Shown: in pieces, positions 24,442 to 33,217 of the stretch
Position numbering within the stretch: the stretch's first letter is position 1
Layout of the letters: every line of letters starts with the position of its first letter
Assembly (NCBI GenBank): GCA_020638795.1
Contig: JACKHW010000003.1
Location: 310,001 to 374,000 of the forward strand
DNA length: 64,000 bases
Direction: 5' to 3'
Origin: Planctomycetota bacterium
GTDB taxonomy: Bacteria > Planctomycetota > UBA1135 > GCA-002748355
Translations under genes and position numbers: made by a program
The notes under the pieces: generated by a model
What the model was told of the DNA's origin: nothing
The model's input: only the letters and a program-made list of their open reading frames with translations
Database searches by the model: none

Positions 24442-27400
24442 GTGCAGGTAGAGCCATGGAAGCCGTCGCGAGGGCTCGAAGCCTTTCGCATGCTGCACGA
24501 GGTCGGGAGCGGCGCACACGGCACCGTCCACCACGCCGTTGCGCTCACGAGCGTCTTCGACCTCGAAGCGGGAACCGACGTCGCCATCAAGTTCTTGCGG
24601 CGCGAACTCATCGACGACCCGGTCTTCTCCAAGCGCTTTCGCCGCGAGGCAGAGATCGGCATGGAGGTGCGCCACGACAACGTCGTGCGCTTCCACGGAC
24701 TGCTCGATGGCACGCTCCTCGGGTTGCCCTATCTCGCGCTCGTCATGGAGTTCGTGCACGGGCAAACGCTGCGATCGCTGCTCGACTCCCAGGGCCCACC
24801 GCTCGAGGCCCTTGTCTTGCGGGTCGGCGCGGACGCCGCTGCAGGGCTCGCTGCGCTCCACGCCCGCAGCATCGTGCACCGCGACATCAAGCCCGAGAAC
24901 CTCTACCTCGCCGACGACGGCACGACGAAGATCGTCGACCTCGGCTATGCCGACGTCGTCGAAGGTCGTACGCGATCGTCGCTCGCCGGAACCCTCGCCT
25001 ATGCCGCCCCCGAACTCCTGCGCGGAGCCGCCGCGACTCCGGCCAGCGACCTCTACGCGCTCGCACTCACGCTCTTCGAGGTCGCTGCAGGACATCCTCC
25101 GTTCGACGAAACGGGTAGCGTCGACGCACTGATCGACGAACGGCTTCACGGCGCTCCGCGACGGCTCGGAAGCGTCCGCCCACGCACGAGTCCGTTCTTC
25201 GACACCGTGCTCGACGAGATGCTCAGACCCGACCCCGCGCGTCGACCTTTCGATGCCGAACAACTCGCGGTCGTGCTCGCCGAGGGCACGCAGAGTTCGT
25301 GGTGGCAGTCGCGTCAGCGGATCGAGCCGGTGCTCGCCTCGAGGCAGCGCGTCCGCGCGACGAGACGGCCGTCCCCGACGGCGCTGTTCGGTCGTGAAGC
25401 AGAACTGCGCCGACTCGGAGAGGTCTATCACGACGTGCGTCACGGTCGTCCGCACACGATGCTCCTGACCGGAAGCGAGGGCGTCGGCAAACGTCGCCTC
25501 GTCGACGAATTCGTTCTGGCGCACTTGGACGATGCGGCCGGCGCGATCTATTTCGCGGGGGAGTGTTCGGTCCCCGGAACCGGCCGTCCCCTCAGCCCGT
25601 TCGGTTGGTTCTTGATGAAGGCCTTCGATGTCGACTTCGACGACGAAGAAGACGAAACGAGACGCAACCATGCAGCCGCACGCCTTGCATTCAGGTTGCA
25701 GGTCGATGGCGGCCTCGACGAGGATACCGCGACCACGATCGCGCGAGCGCTCTTCGACATGCCCGGCGCCGAGCGGATGCCGATCGAAGCGACGGCAACC
25801 GTGTTCCGCCGGCTCGCATCGCGCACACGACCGCTCATCGTCCGCATCCACCGTGCCGAGCGCATGACCCACCGCGCGCTCCGACTGGTGCGCGAGCTGA
25901 TGACTCCAGGGCACGCGATCCTCGTCGTGCTCTGCATGCACGACGAGGCGGCAGGCGTGGACGTCGATTCGATCGAGAGCCTCGAACGGATGCAACTCGC
26001 GCCGCTCGCGAACGATGCGGCACAGGGTTTCGTGCGCGCACTCTTCGGCGAAACGAACATCCACAGGAACCCGACGAGCGACGCGAACAGCGTCATCGAT
26101 CAGGTGCTCGCGCAGGTCGACCCCCTGCCAGGACTCGTCATCGATGCACTCGAAGTCGCCAGGGCGCGCAACCAACTCGATGGCCGCCCAGGCCACTATC
26201 GGTCGCTCGTCGCCGATCTGCAGTTGCCGATCGAAGGTCGGCTCGAGACGTACCTCGAGGCGATGTTCGACGCGGAGGACGAACGCGCGCGTCGGCTGCT
26301 CGAGGCGGCCGCGATCCTCGGTCCGCGTTTTCGGGTCGACGATCTCGCGGCCCTCCTCGGAGAAGAAGAACTCGCGGTCCTCGCGAGGTTGAGTGCGCTA
26401 CGCGATCGATGGTTCCTCGGCGGGGAGGGCGCTCTGCGCTTCCGCAGACGGAGTCAGCGACGCTTCGTACTCGAGCGCTGTGAACCCGACGAACGAGCCA
26501 GGCTCCAGCATCTCGCAGCCGAACGCTTCGAGGCGCGCGGTGCACGACCTCTCAAACGCGCGATTCATTGGGCGCGCGCCGGCGATGCACAGCGCGCGGT
26601 TCCGCTGCTACTGGACGGCGCCGAGCGCGCCATTCGCCGACGAGAACTCGCCGCGGCTGAACTCCTGCTCGTTCGCGTCGCCCAGCAACTCGACAGCGCG
26701 CTGCGCATCCCAGCGCTCGTCCATGCCCGATTGCGCGCCTGCGTCCTCGAAGCCGATCTCGAACTCGTTCGAGGTAGGCCGACTCGAGCCGAAGAACGCA
26801 TACGTCGCGGCCTGACGATCGCACACGTCGCGCGCGACGAAGACTTGGTCCTGCGTCTCGAGATCCTCGCGGCACGCGCCGCGCGTGCACGTGGTTTTCG
26901 TCGCGACGCGATGCGTCGCCTTGAAGCCGTCCTTCCGGAGCTCGAGGGGGCGGGGGACGACGTGATCGACGCGCGCCTCGATCACGTGAGCCTGCTCGAG
27001 GAAAACGGTGGGCTCCGCGCAGCATGGCGTGAGGCTCGCGAGATCGAACGGACGTTGTCGACTCGTGACGACGCCGATCCCGGAGTGGTCGCTCGTTGCG
27101 ACCTCGTGCTTGGCACGCTCGAAGCAAAGCGCCTCCACGTCGAACGTGCCGAAGAGCTCTTCGATCAAGCCGAGAACCGTCTGCGAAAGCGAGGCGAAAG
27201 TCGTCGCCTCGTCGAACTGCACCTGCGGCGAGCCGAACTCGCACTCGACCTCGGCAATGAGCGCGAGTTCCGTCGCGAACTCGCAGGCGCGGACTCGCTG
27301 TTCGAACGTGACGCGAATCTCGTATCGCTGCTCGCTTGGCGCGCGCGAAGGTACTACCTCGAGGCTCTGTTCGAGATCTTCGTGAGCCACCCCGCCGAGG

Positions 27401-27882
27401 CGCTTCCGCACCTCGAACGTGCCGCGCGCGACGCCGAGTCCTTCGGAGACTCGTTCGGCGGCGTTGCGGTGCAGGTCGCGGTATTCGAAGCCATGATCGC
27501 GCTCCAAACCGCGACCGAAGAACAAGCGAGCGCCGTGCTGCGCCAGACGGCGCGGGCTGGCGATCCACGCCTCTTCATGCTGGGCTGCACACTTGCCGCC
27601 GAGTTCCATCGTCGCAAGAACGACCTGCCGCGTGCCCTCTCCAAGCTCGATGCCGCCTTCGACGAACTCGGCAAGCACAGCGTCGAGCCGACGTTCCCCC
27701 TGCGCTTGCTCCTGACGAAGAGCCGTATCCTGCGCGATCAGGGCGACAGCGAAGCGGCGCGCCGCACCAGGCGCCTCGCAAAGCGTCGCCTCGAACGACT
27801 GTCGCTGCGATTGCGGCGCGCCGACCGTCACGCGTTCTTGCGCGCCAATCCGGCACGCCGCGCGATTATTGCGTCCCGGTGA
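24442..27882 (+). CDS. Large serine/threonine kinase with AAA/STAND-type ATPase and helical-repeat C-terminus
   Basis: A 1146-residue multidomain regulator with a GTG start. The kinase domain spans about 12-285, with Gly loop 'VGSGAHGTV', K50, 'HRDIKPEN' (145-152), DLG (165-167) and 'APELL'. A P-loop ATPase of the PknK/AcoK type follows: 'LFGREAELRRLGEVY' near 310 and Walker A 'GSEGVGKRRL' near 344. The Walker B region ('RPLIVRIHRAERM') is degenerate, with His-Arg where acidic residues are usual. From about 690 to the end come TPR-like helices ('RAEELFDQAENRLRKRGESRRLVELHLRRAELALDLG'). This kinase-AAA-TPR layout matches signal-integration kinases; ligand and targets are unknown. It is divergent from cysS. 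Confidence 0.9.
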   Translation: MQVEPWKPSRGLEAFRMLHEVGSGAHGTVHHAVALTSVFDLEAGTDVAIKFLRRELIDDPVFSKRFRREAEIGMEVRHDNVVRFHGLLDGTLLGLPYLALVMEFVHGQTLRSLLDSQGPPLEALVLRVGADAAAGLAALHARSIVHRDIKPENLYLADDGTTKIVDLGYADVVEGRTRSSLAGTLAYAAPELLRGAAATPASDLYALALTLFEVAAGHPPFDETGSVDALIDERLHGAPRRLGSVRPRTSPFFDTVLDEMLRPDPARRPFDAEQLAVVLAEGTQSSWWQSRQRIEPVLASRQRVRATRRPSPTALFGREAELRRLGEVYHDVRHGRPHTMLLTGSEGVGKRRLVDEFVLAHLDDAAGAIYFAGECSVPGTGRPLSPFGWFLMKAFDVDFDDEEDETRRNHAAARLAFRLQVDGGLDEDTATTIARALFDMPGAERMPIEATATVFRRLASRTRPLIVRIHRAERMTHRALRLVRELMTPGHAILVVLCMHDEAAGVDVDSIESLERMQLAPLANDAAQGFVRALFGETNIHRNPTSDANSVIDQVLAQVDPLPGLVIDALEVARARNQLDGRPGHYRSLVADLQLPIEGRLETYLEAMFDAEDERARRLLEAAAILGPRFRVDDLAALLGEEELAVLARLSALRDRWFLGGEGALRFRRRSQRRFVLERCEPDERARLQHLAAERFEARGARPLKRAIHWARAGDAQRAVPLLLDGAERAIRRRELAAAELLLVRVAQQLDSALRIPALVHARLRACVLEADLELVRGRPTRAEERIRRGLTIAHVARDEDLVLRLEILAARAARARGFRRDAMRRLEAVLPELEGAGDDVIDARLDHVSLLEENGGLRAAWREAREIERTLSTRDDADPGVVARCDLVLGTLEAKRLHVERAEELFDQAENRLRKRGESRRLVELHLRRAELALDLGNEREFRRELAGADSLFERDANLVSLLAWRARRYYLEALFEIFVSHPAEALPHLERAARDAESFGDSFGGVAVQVAVFEAMIALQTATEEQASAVLRQTARAGDPRLFMLGCTLAAEFHRRKNDLPRALSKLDAAFDELGKHSVEPTFPLRLLLTKSRILRDQGDSEAARRTRRLAKRRLERLSLRLRRADRHAFLRANPARRAIIASR

Positions 27883-27911
27883 CTCTCGACGAGATCGAGA
27901 TCACCGTCCGG

Positions 27912-28808
27912 TCAGCTTCGCGAAGATCGACCGCGCACGAGTAGAGCGCGACGGAGCAACACCGCACCACGGCGGTACAAGCGGTGGCGCCAGGCGCGCG
28001 CGTCCCGTGGCGCTTCGACGACGTCCACATAGCCCCGCAAGAACGCCAGTACGTCCCGGGAAGACGGAACTGCATCGCGATGCTTCTGCCACCATCGAGC
28101 GCACCGCACGAGACTCGCAATCGCTGCCGGCGACCCTGGCCGCAGGCCGAAACACCCGTTCGTCAAATCCAGAACGGCGACGGTAACTGCCGCGCCACGT
28201 TCGTGCCCGCTGCCTTTGTCGACTACTAGCAGATTGCCCGGGTGCAGATCCGTGTGCCGAAAACCCGCGACGTGCAACCGCCCGACGGCACGCCCCGCCG
28301 CGACGAGATAGCGGCGGCGTGCGTGATACGGAGCGACATCGAGCGCGGCATCGAGCGGAAGGCCTTCGAGGTATTCCGCGACGAGTCCCAGCTTCCAGAA
28401 CGTCCCGCAGCGTTCGGCTCGACCGACGATCGGTCGCGGCACGCACACGCCCATCGCGCGCAGTCGGATCGCCGCGTCGATTTCCCGGCGCAGTCGACCG
28501 ACCGAAACATATCGGTCGCGTAGGAGCGAACCGAGCAGACCGCCGTGCCGCAATGGTCTGAAGAAGGCGCCCCCAGCGCCCCACTGAATCCTACGCGCGC
28601 CGCCTCGCCCGTGGCGGCTCGCGTCGCCATCGGGTTCCCATCCCGGTTCGGCAAACCCGTCTGGCGCGTCGCGCACGAGGCTCTCGCGACTCACGACGAC
28701 CTCCGATGGCTCGTCCGCGTGCGCAGCCCCGCATGCAGGGCACACAGGCAACGCATCGGTTGACGACGACGTGTCGGATTGCGGAGGAAGAAGCAGTGCG
28801 ACGGGCAT
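27912..28808 (-). CDS. Lipopolysaccharide kinase (Kdo/WaaP-InaA family) protein
   Basis: The ATG at 28808 gives about 298 residues. After a short N-terminal segment with a CPAC motif, the protein shows the small kinase-like fold of KdkA/InaA: 'GGAFFRPLRHGGLLGSLLRDRYVS' (the 'YYRGG..GRL..D.Y' type glycine and Arg block), 'GRLHVAGFRHTDLHPGNLLV' (catalytic loop), and 'VAVLDLTNG' (metal site, usually DFDRG-like). These enzymes phosphorylate Kdo or heptose in the LPS core. Its divergent neighbour is a heptosyltransferase (23 bp between the two starts), which supports a role in outer-membrane glycolipid. Confidence 0.82.
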   Translation of the reverse strand: MPVALLLPPQSDTSSSTDALPVCPACGAAHADEPSEVVVSRESLVRDAPDGFAEPGWEPDGDASRHGRGGARRIQWGAGGAFFRPLRHGGLLGSLLRDRYVSVGRLRREIDAAIRLRAMGVCVPRPIVGRAERCGTFWKLGLVAEYLEGLPLDAALDVAPYHARRRYLVAAGRAVGRLHVAGFRHTDLHPGNLLVVDKGSGHERGAAVTVAVLDLTNGCFGLRPGSPAAIASLVRCARWWQKHRDAVPSSRDVLAFLRGYVDVVEAPRDARAWRHRLYRRGAVLLRRALLVRGRSSRS

Positions 28809-28831
28809 TCGGGCCGTATCATGCCGCTCCC

Positions 28832-29920
28832 ATGACCCCCGGTCGCTACCTGCTCGTGCGACTCTCGGCCATTGGGGACGTCGTCTTCGCTCTCGAGTCC
28901 GTTGCTGCCCTGCGTAACCTCGATCCAGGCGCCCGAATCGATTGGCTCGTCGAAGACCGCATTCGCCCCTTGCTCGAGAGTCACCCCGATCTCGACCGGG
29001 TCCTCGTGTATCCGCGGCGCGAGTTCGCACGGTGTGCGGTCCGGCCGTGGCTGTGGCCATCGCTCGTCGTGCTCCTCGTGCGACATGCGTGCGCGCTCCG
29101 TCGAACGAGATACGACGCCGTGCTCGACCTCCACGGCAACCTCAAGAGCGGGTTGCACGTCTTGTTGGCTCGAGCGAAGCGCAAGATCGGTTTCGACAAG
29201 ACCCGCGCGAAGGAAGGTGCGTGGCTAGCGGTGAGGGAGCGTGTCACACTGCCGTCGCCGCGACCGCATCGTTCGGAAGAAGGGCTCTTGCTGCTCGAAC
29301 GCCTCGTCGGCGCCACGGTCGCGCGTCCCCCGCATCCGGTCTTCCCGATCGACGAAGCCGCGAAGGCTCTCGCGAACGCGTGGCTCGACGCCACACGACC
29401 TACGTACGCGACACACAGGCCGGCAGGCATGGTCGTACTCGCACCCGGGACGAGCGCCTTCGCCGCATTCAAGCGATGGCCTGCGCGACGCTATGCCGAG
29501 CTCGCCGAGCGACTCTGCTTGCACGGCTTGACGGTCGTGGTGTCGACGGGACCAGGTGAACGCGAACTCGGGCGCAACGCCGTCGGCCAGTCGGGTGCCA
29601 TCTGGTTCGACGGTGCAGAGCACGGCTTGGCGGTCGCCCTCGAGGTCATGCGCCAAGCATCCGTCTGCGTCGCGGCGGACTCGGGCCCGATGCACCTCGC
29701 CCAAGCCGTCGGCGTACCCGTCGTCGGCATCTTCGGACCGAAGGATCCCTTACGTTATGGACCGCGATTGCCTGGATCCATTGTCATGCGGTATGCAACC
29801 CCGTGCGCTCCGTGCGGTCGTCGCGCGTGCGAGTTGCCGACCTGCGTGCAAGCGGTGACGGTCGACGACATCCTGCGAGCGACGCTCGACGTCCTCTCGC
29901 GGCAGAATCGCGCGTCATGA
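28832..29920 (+). CDS. Glycosyltransferase family 9 (ADP-heptose:LPS heptosyltransferase-like)
   Basis: The ATG at 28832 starts a 362-residue GT9/GT-B protein. The N-terminus 'YLLVRLSAIGDVVFALESVAALRNLDPGARIDWLVE' is the classic heptosyltransferase opening, with the catalytic Asp in 'IGDVV'. Later blocks are 'DLHGNLKSGL', 'APGTSAFAAFKRWPARRYAELAERL', 'AADSGPMHLAQAVGVPVVGIFGPKDPLRYGP' and the 'CAPCGRRACELPTC' cysteine cluster before the C-terminus. It transfers heptose to the LPS inner core at the cytoplasmic face of the inner membrane. Coupled by ATGA to the DUF367-like gene. Confidence 0.93.
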   Translation: MTPGRYLLVRLSAIGDVVFALESVAALRNLDPGARIDWLVEDRIRPLLESHPDLDRVLVYPRREFARCAVRPWLWPSLVVLLVRHACALRRTRYDAVLDLHGNLKSGLHVLLARAKRKIGFDKTRAKEGAWLAVRERVTLPSPRPHRSEEGLLLLERLVGATVARPPHPVFPIDEAAKALANAWLDATRPTYATHRPAGMVVLAPGTSAFAAFKRWPARRYAELAERLCLHGLTVVVSTGPGERELGRNAVGQSGAIWFDGAEHGLAVALEVMRQASVCVAADSGPMHLAQAVGVPVVGIFGPKDPLRYGPRLPGSIVMRYATPCAPCGRRACELPTCVQAVTVDDILRATLDVLSRQNRAS

Positions 29921-30381
29921 AGGTCGACGCGCCGGTCGCCTACCTGTGGCGCCACTACCGCGAGAACCTCAGGAAGTGCAGCCTCGAACCCCTCGTCGGG
30001 GACACGCGCTTCGTGTTCTCGGTGTGGAGGAGCGGTATCTCGATCGAGGCGACGGGCTGCATCGTGCTCGAGATCGATGCTCCGGTGCTCACGCGATCCG
30101 ACGCCGGCAGCCCCTTCGTCCTGCTCGATTCGACGTGGCGCTACCTCACCAAGATGCGCGCGAGCGTCGTCGGCGATTGCATCCCACGTTCCTTGCCGGC
30201 GTCCCTCGGGACCGCCTATCCACGCACCGCCAAGCTCAGCGAAAACCCGGCCCGCGGCCTCGCCTCGATCGAGGCACTGTACGCCGCACTGCGCATCGTC
30301 GGCGCCCGAGACGACGCCCTGCTCGCGTCCTACCATTGGGGTGCGGAGTTTCTCCACACCTGCGATCAGGAAGGCCTGTAG
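29917..30381 (+). CDS. DUF367/Tsr3-like (DTW-related) SPOUT-fold protein
   Basis: This 154-residue protein contains 'FVLLDSTWRYLTKM' and 'RSLPASLGTAYPRTAKLSENPARGLASIEALYAALRIVG'. The first resembles the DTW / Tsr3 'LDcSW' SAM-binding loop. The second resembles the 'R.LP.l..anP..y......LS..EA.aAal' block of Tsr3, which adds an aminocarboxypropyl group to small-subunit rRNA in archaea and eukaryotes. DTW proteins (TapT/YfiP) do the same to tRNA in bacteria. The N-terminal ~60 residues are shorter than in archaeal Tsr3. The enzymatic reaction is inferred from this resemblance. Its start overlaps the heptosyltransferase stop. Confidence 0.7.
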   Translation: MKVDAPVAYLWRHYRENLRKCSLEPLVGDTRFVFSVWRSGISIEATGCIVLEIDAPVLTRSDAGSPFVLLDSTWRYLTKMRASVVGDCIPRSLPASLGTAYPRTAKLSENPARGLASIEALYAALRIVGARDDALLASYHWGAEFLHTCDQEGL

Positions 30382-30394
30382 CAGCGGGCAAGAT

Positions 30395-30416
30395 TGTCCA
30401 GAAATATCCTTGGACA
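30395..30416. promoter_or_regulatory. Inverted repeat TGTCCA-N10-TGGACA upstream of sigma factor gene
   Basis: Two perfect 6-bp arms (30395-30400 and 30411-30416) separated by 10 bp overlap the -35 box of the predicted promoter for the sigma factor gene. The arrangement is typical of a dimeric repressor operator. The regulator is not identifiable. Confidence 0.4.
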
Positions 30417-30439
30417 CTTGGGCGCGGTTGGCCGATAAT
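30410..30439 (+). promoter_or_regulatory. Sigma-70-like promoter for the sigma factor gene
   Basis: TTGGAC at 30410-30415 and GATAAT at 30434-30439 are separated by 18 bp, a good match to the housekeeping -35/-10 consensus in an otherwise GC-rich region, about 33 bp upstream of the ATG at 30473. Confidence 0.5.
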
Positions 30440-30472
30440 TCGGCTTCGCGAATCTTCTCGAAGTAGGCATGC

Positions 30473-31657
30473 ATGGCTCGAGCTCCCTCCAAGACCAAAG
30501 CTTCCTCGCGACCTCCTCGAGTGCGGCGCGATGCTCCCATCGTCCGGGGTCAGGCGTATTCGGCAACTCGGCTAGCCGCTCTGCTCGATGTCGACCCGTC
30601 GCAGTTCGACGCCGTGGTCGCGTCGATGCTCGAACGCGACCCCGAGGCGAACCGCACGATGGTTCGGATCGCAGACTTCGAGCTACCGCGGAACGACGGT
30701 GAGGCGGACACCGCGTACGATCGTCGGCGCGAACAGGCTCTCGCGCGTATCTTCGAGTTCTTGACGCGTCGTGCTGTTCGCGCGCTCACTCGATGTGACC
30801 ACGCGGTGCCATGCTCGAATCTGAGTTCGAGCCTCGATGACGGCGATCTGCTAGCGACCCAACTGATCCGACTGCGCCGCAACGCCCTTCCCGAGGGACG
30901 CACGGCGGACACGGCGTATGCAGCCATCCAGGATCTCGCGGCTTGGCGGGATCGCTTCGCGCACGAGCAGACTTACCTCGTTCCGGTCCTCGTCGAGAAG
31001 TATCTTGCCATGGGCGTCGATCGCGACGATCTCGTGCAGGAAGGCATGCTCGGACTCCTTCGAGCGATCGACGGATACGACTGGCGGCGAGGAGTTCGAT
31101 TCTCGACGTATGCGAAGTACTGGATCCAGGATCGGGTGCTCAAGTCGCTCTACGACCAGAGTCGCACGGTTCGCCTTCCCGCGTGGATCCAAAAGCTATG
31201 GCAAAAGGCGTATCGCAAGGCGGCCCGCGAGGACGGAACGCAAAACGTTCTCGCGAGCGAGGCCCTCGCGAGCGAACTCGACGTGAGCAAGCGACGGCTC
31301 GAGCGCGTCGTGTCGTCGCGCCGACGTCAAATCAGCCTCGACGCACCGATGCCCGGCGACGACGACGCGTCCTTTGTGAGCACCTTGACGGATCCGTCGA
31401 CGGTCGACTTCCACATGCCCAGCGATACCGAGAGCCTCGAGCGTACCGTGCATGACGTGCTCGCGAGTCTCGATGAACGTGAACGCCTCATCGTGAGTGA
31501 GCGATTCGGATTCGGTGGACGCGAACCCCGCTCACTCAGGGAGATTGGCGACGAACTCGGGATCAGCGCGGAGCGTGTTCGTCAGATCCAAGCCGGGGCC
31601 CTCGATTCCCTACGCGAGAATCGTCGCGTCGCGGCACTGTTCGAAACGATTCACTGA
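30473..31657 (+). CDS. Sigma-70 family RNA polymerase sigma factor (RpoD-like, regions 2-4)
   Basis: This 394-residue factor has a long, divergent N-terminal part (1-180) in place of region 1.1. Region 2 follows ('VPVLVEKYLAMGVDRDDLVQEGMLGLLRAIDGYDWRRGVRFSTYAKYWIQDRVLKSLYDQSRTVRLP'), then region 3 ('LWQKAYRKAAREDG...LASELDVSKRRLERVV') and region 4 ('LDERERLIVSERFGFGGREPRSLREIGDELGISAERVRQIQAGALDSLR'). Region 2.4 and 4.2 are of primary-sigma type, so its promoters should be close to the TTGACA/TATAAT class. It is an alternative group 2-like factor, possibly linked to the light-response genes that follow on the other strand. Confidence 0.93.
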   Translation: MARAPSKTKASSRPPRVRRDAPIVRGQAYSATRLAALLDVDPSQFDAVVASMLERDPEANRTMVRIADFELPRNDGEADTAYDRRREQALARIFEFLTRRAVRALTRCDHAVPCSNLSSSLDDGDLLATQLIRLRRNALPEGRTADTAYAAIQDLAAWRDRFAHEQTYLVPVLVEKYLAMGVDRDDLVQEGMLGLLRAIDGYDWRRGVRFSTYAKYWIQDRVLKSLYDQSRTVRLPAWIQKLWQKAYRKAAREDGTQNVLASEALASELDVSKRRLERVVSSRRRQISLDAPMPGDDDASFVSTLTDPSTVDFHMPSDTESLERTVHDVLASLDERERLIVSERFGFGGREPRSLREIGDELGISAERVRQIQAGALDSLRENRRVAALFETIH

Positions 31658-31664
31658 CACGATC

Positions 31665-32591
31665 TCAGCGCGCGCGTTTCGTCTGGGCCTGGGTACTCGA
31701 GTACTCGGCGAGTTCGCGCAGACCCGCTAGGTAGACGACTCCTTGCACACCGCGCCGGGATCGCCTCGCGCCCGAGCCACCGACCAGGATGCTCACGTCG
31801 TTCGGCAGAACGGCGCGGAGACGACGAACGGCGCGATCGGTCTGCAAGCCGCCCGAAGCCAGACTCACCGACAAGGCCAAGACCTGCGGACGCACCTCGA
31901 GCGCGGCCGCCTCGATCTCTTCGATCGGGAGTTCGGTACCGAAGCTCACGACTCGATAACCGGCGACCGAGAGCGTGAGTGCAGCCATCTGGAGTCCCAA
32001 CCCGTGTCGCTCTCCCGGCAATGTCGCCATGACCGCTGTCCGCACATCACTCGTGTGGACCGCAACACGGTGCTCGTTCTCGACCGTCGTGCGCATCGTA
32101 CGCAGCACATCGTCGACCGCCTCGGACAAGAAGTGCTCATGGCGCACCGCGATCGACCCGTCCGCCCAGCGGCTGCCGAGGACATCCAGCAGCGGGCCGA
32201 GCACGTCATCGAGAAACGCTACGGGATCCGTCGCATTGCGCTGGGCTGTCTGCAGTTCAACGCGCAGGGCTTCCCGACGAAACCGTCCGACCGCTTCGAA
32301 AATCGCTTCGAACTCGCTCGGACGAACGTCACGTCCGCGTACAGCATTCGTCAGCAGATGGTCGAGTTCGCGTTCGGACAGCGTGAGCAGCTTCCCCGGA
32401 CGATGCCCATGGGACATTGCCTCTGCGACCTTGCGAACCAAGCGGAGTTCCGCGGCGCCATAGCGACGATGACCGGACGGTAGTCGAACCGGAACCGGCA
32501 GGCCGTATCGCCGCTCCCACACCCGAATCGTCTCCGGTGCGATTCCCGTGCGCTCCGCGAGTTCTCCGATCGAGTAGAGCTTGTCCGTCAT
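31665..32591 (-). CDS. MerR-family B12-dependent photoreceptor regulator (LitR/CarH type)
   Basis: The ATG at 32591 gives 308 residues. The MerR winged helix lies at 5-75 ('YSIGELAERTGIAPETIRVWERRYGLPVPVRLPSGHRRY'). A four-helix bundle follows and carries W-x9-E-H (W142, E152, H153), the motif that positions adenosylcobalamin for light sensing in CarH. The cobalamin-binding Rossmann domain has 'LPGERHGLGLQMAALTLSVAGYRVVSFGTELP', with H196 as lower ligand. The usual His next to the Trp (upper ligand after photolysis) is Ala143. Such proteins bind DNA in the dark and release it in light, controlling carotenoid, photolyase and lipid genes. It sits at the end of the minus-strand stress locus, which it probably regulates. 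Confidence 0.92.
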   Translation of the reverse strand: MTDKLYSIGELAERTGIAPETIRVWERRYGLPVPVRLPSGHRRYGAAELRLVRKVAEAMSHGHRPGKLLTLSERELDHLLTNAVRGRDVRPSEFEAIFEAVGRFRREALRVELQTAQRNATDPVAFLDDVLGPLLDVLGSRWADGSIAVRHEHFLSEAVDDVLRTMRTTVENEHRVAVHTSDVRTAVMATLPGERHGLGLQMAALTLSVAGYRVVSFGTELPIEEIEAAALEVRPQVLALSVSLASGGLQTDRAVRRLRAVLPNDVSILVGGSGARRSRRGVQGVVYLAGLRELAEYSSTQAQTKRAR

Positions 32592-32623
32592 CGAGTGTGA
32601 GTCTTGGGGCGACAGTGTCCACG

Positions 32624-33217
32624 TCAAGACTCCGCCTGACGTGACCCCACGGGTAGAACGCGACGTGCGATGCTGCCGAGGAGAGGCACGGCGATCGCCC
32701 AGATCACCGCGAGCGAGACCAAGGCCATCGTACGGGATTCGCCGAGCCTGATCGCTCCGAGCTTCTCGCCTGCCACGAATGCGAGTGGACCACCGACGGC
32801 GCCGAACAGCAACCCGACAGCTTTGCGACGAGACAACCATGCGAGACTGAGCGGCAACGTCGTTGCGAACGCGGCCCAGAGGCATGCCATCCAAGCCAGA
32901 TCGACGACCGCCACGCTGCGCGCCGCATCCACAGAGGCGAAGGTGTACACACCTGATCGTGACCCGACGAACTCGAGGAGGGCACCCGCACAGGCGGTAC
33001 CAAGCACGAAGAGGAGAGCGTTGCGAGCCCGGCGCGCCGATCGTTCACGCGTCGCGACGTTCGCGGGCGCAATACCGCGCCGCGACTCGGTGAGGACGAA
33101 CAGTGCCACGACGATCGCAGTCACGACGATGCCGAGCCACGGCATACCGCGAGCAGCACCCACGACGCATGCGAACCATGCGATCTGGAATGCCACCATG
33201 TTGATCACGTTGCTCAT
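32624..33217 (-). CDS. DUF2878 family membrane protein
   Basis: A 197-residue integral membrane protein with about five to six helices, beginning 'MVAFQIAWFACVVGAARGMPWLGIVV', the DUF2878 opening ('N...FQ.gWFacVlGAa.g.pwlG'). It later shows 'GSRSGVYTF', 'LAWMACLWAAFATTLPLSLAWL' and 'AVGGPLAFVAGEKLGAI'. The family is found in LitR/RpoE-regulated gene clusters with CFA-synthase-like, DUF1365 and FAD oxidoreductase genes; its function is unknown. It directly abuts the methyltransferase gene with no gap. Confidence 0.85.
   Translation of the reverse strand: MSNVINMVAFQIAWFACVVGAARGMPWLGIVVTAIVVALFVLTESRRGIAPANVATRERSARRARNALLFVLGTACAGALLEFVGSRSGVYTFASVDAARSVAVVDLAWMACLWAAFATTLPLSLAWLSRRKAVGLLFGAVGGPLAFVAGEKLGAIRLGESRTMALVSLAVIWAIAVPLLGSIARRVLPVGSRQAES

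Noticed and set aside
24400..26196. N-terminal extension of cysS by ~600 codons
   Set aside because: The cysS N-terminus begins precisely at the ATG at 24399; the extension is antisense to the large kinase gene.
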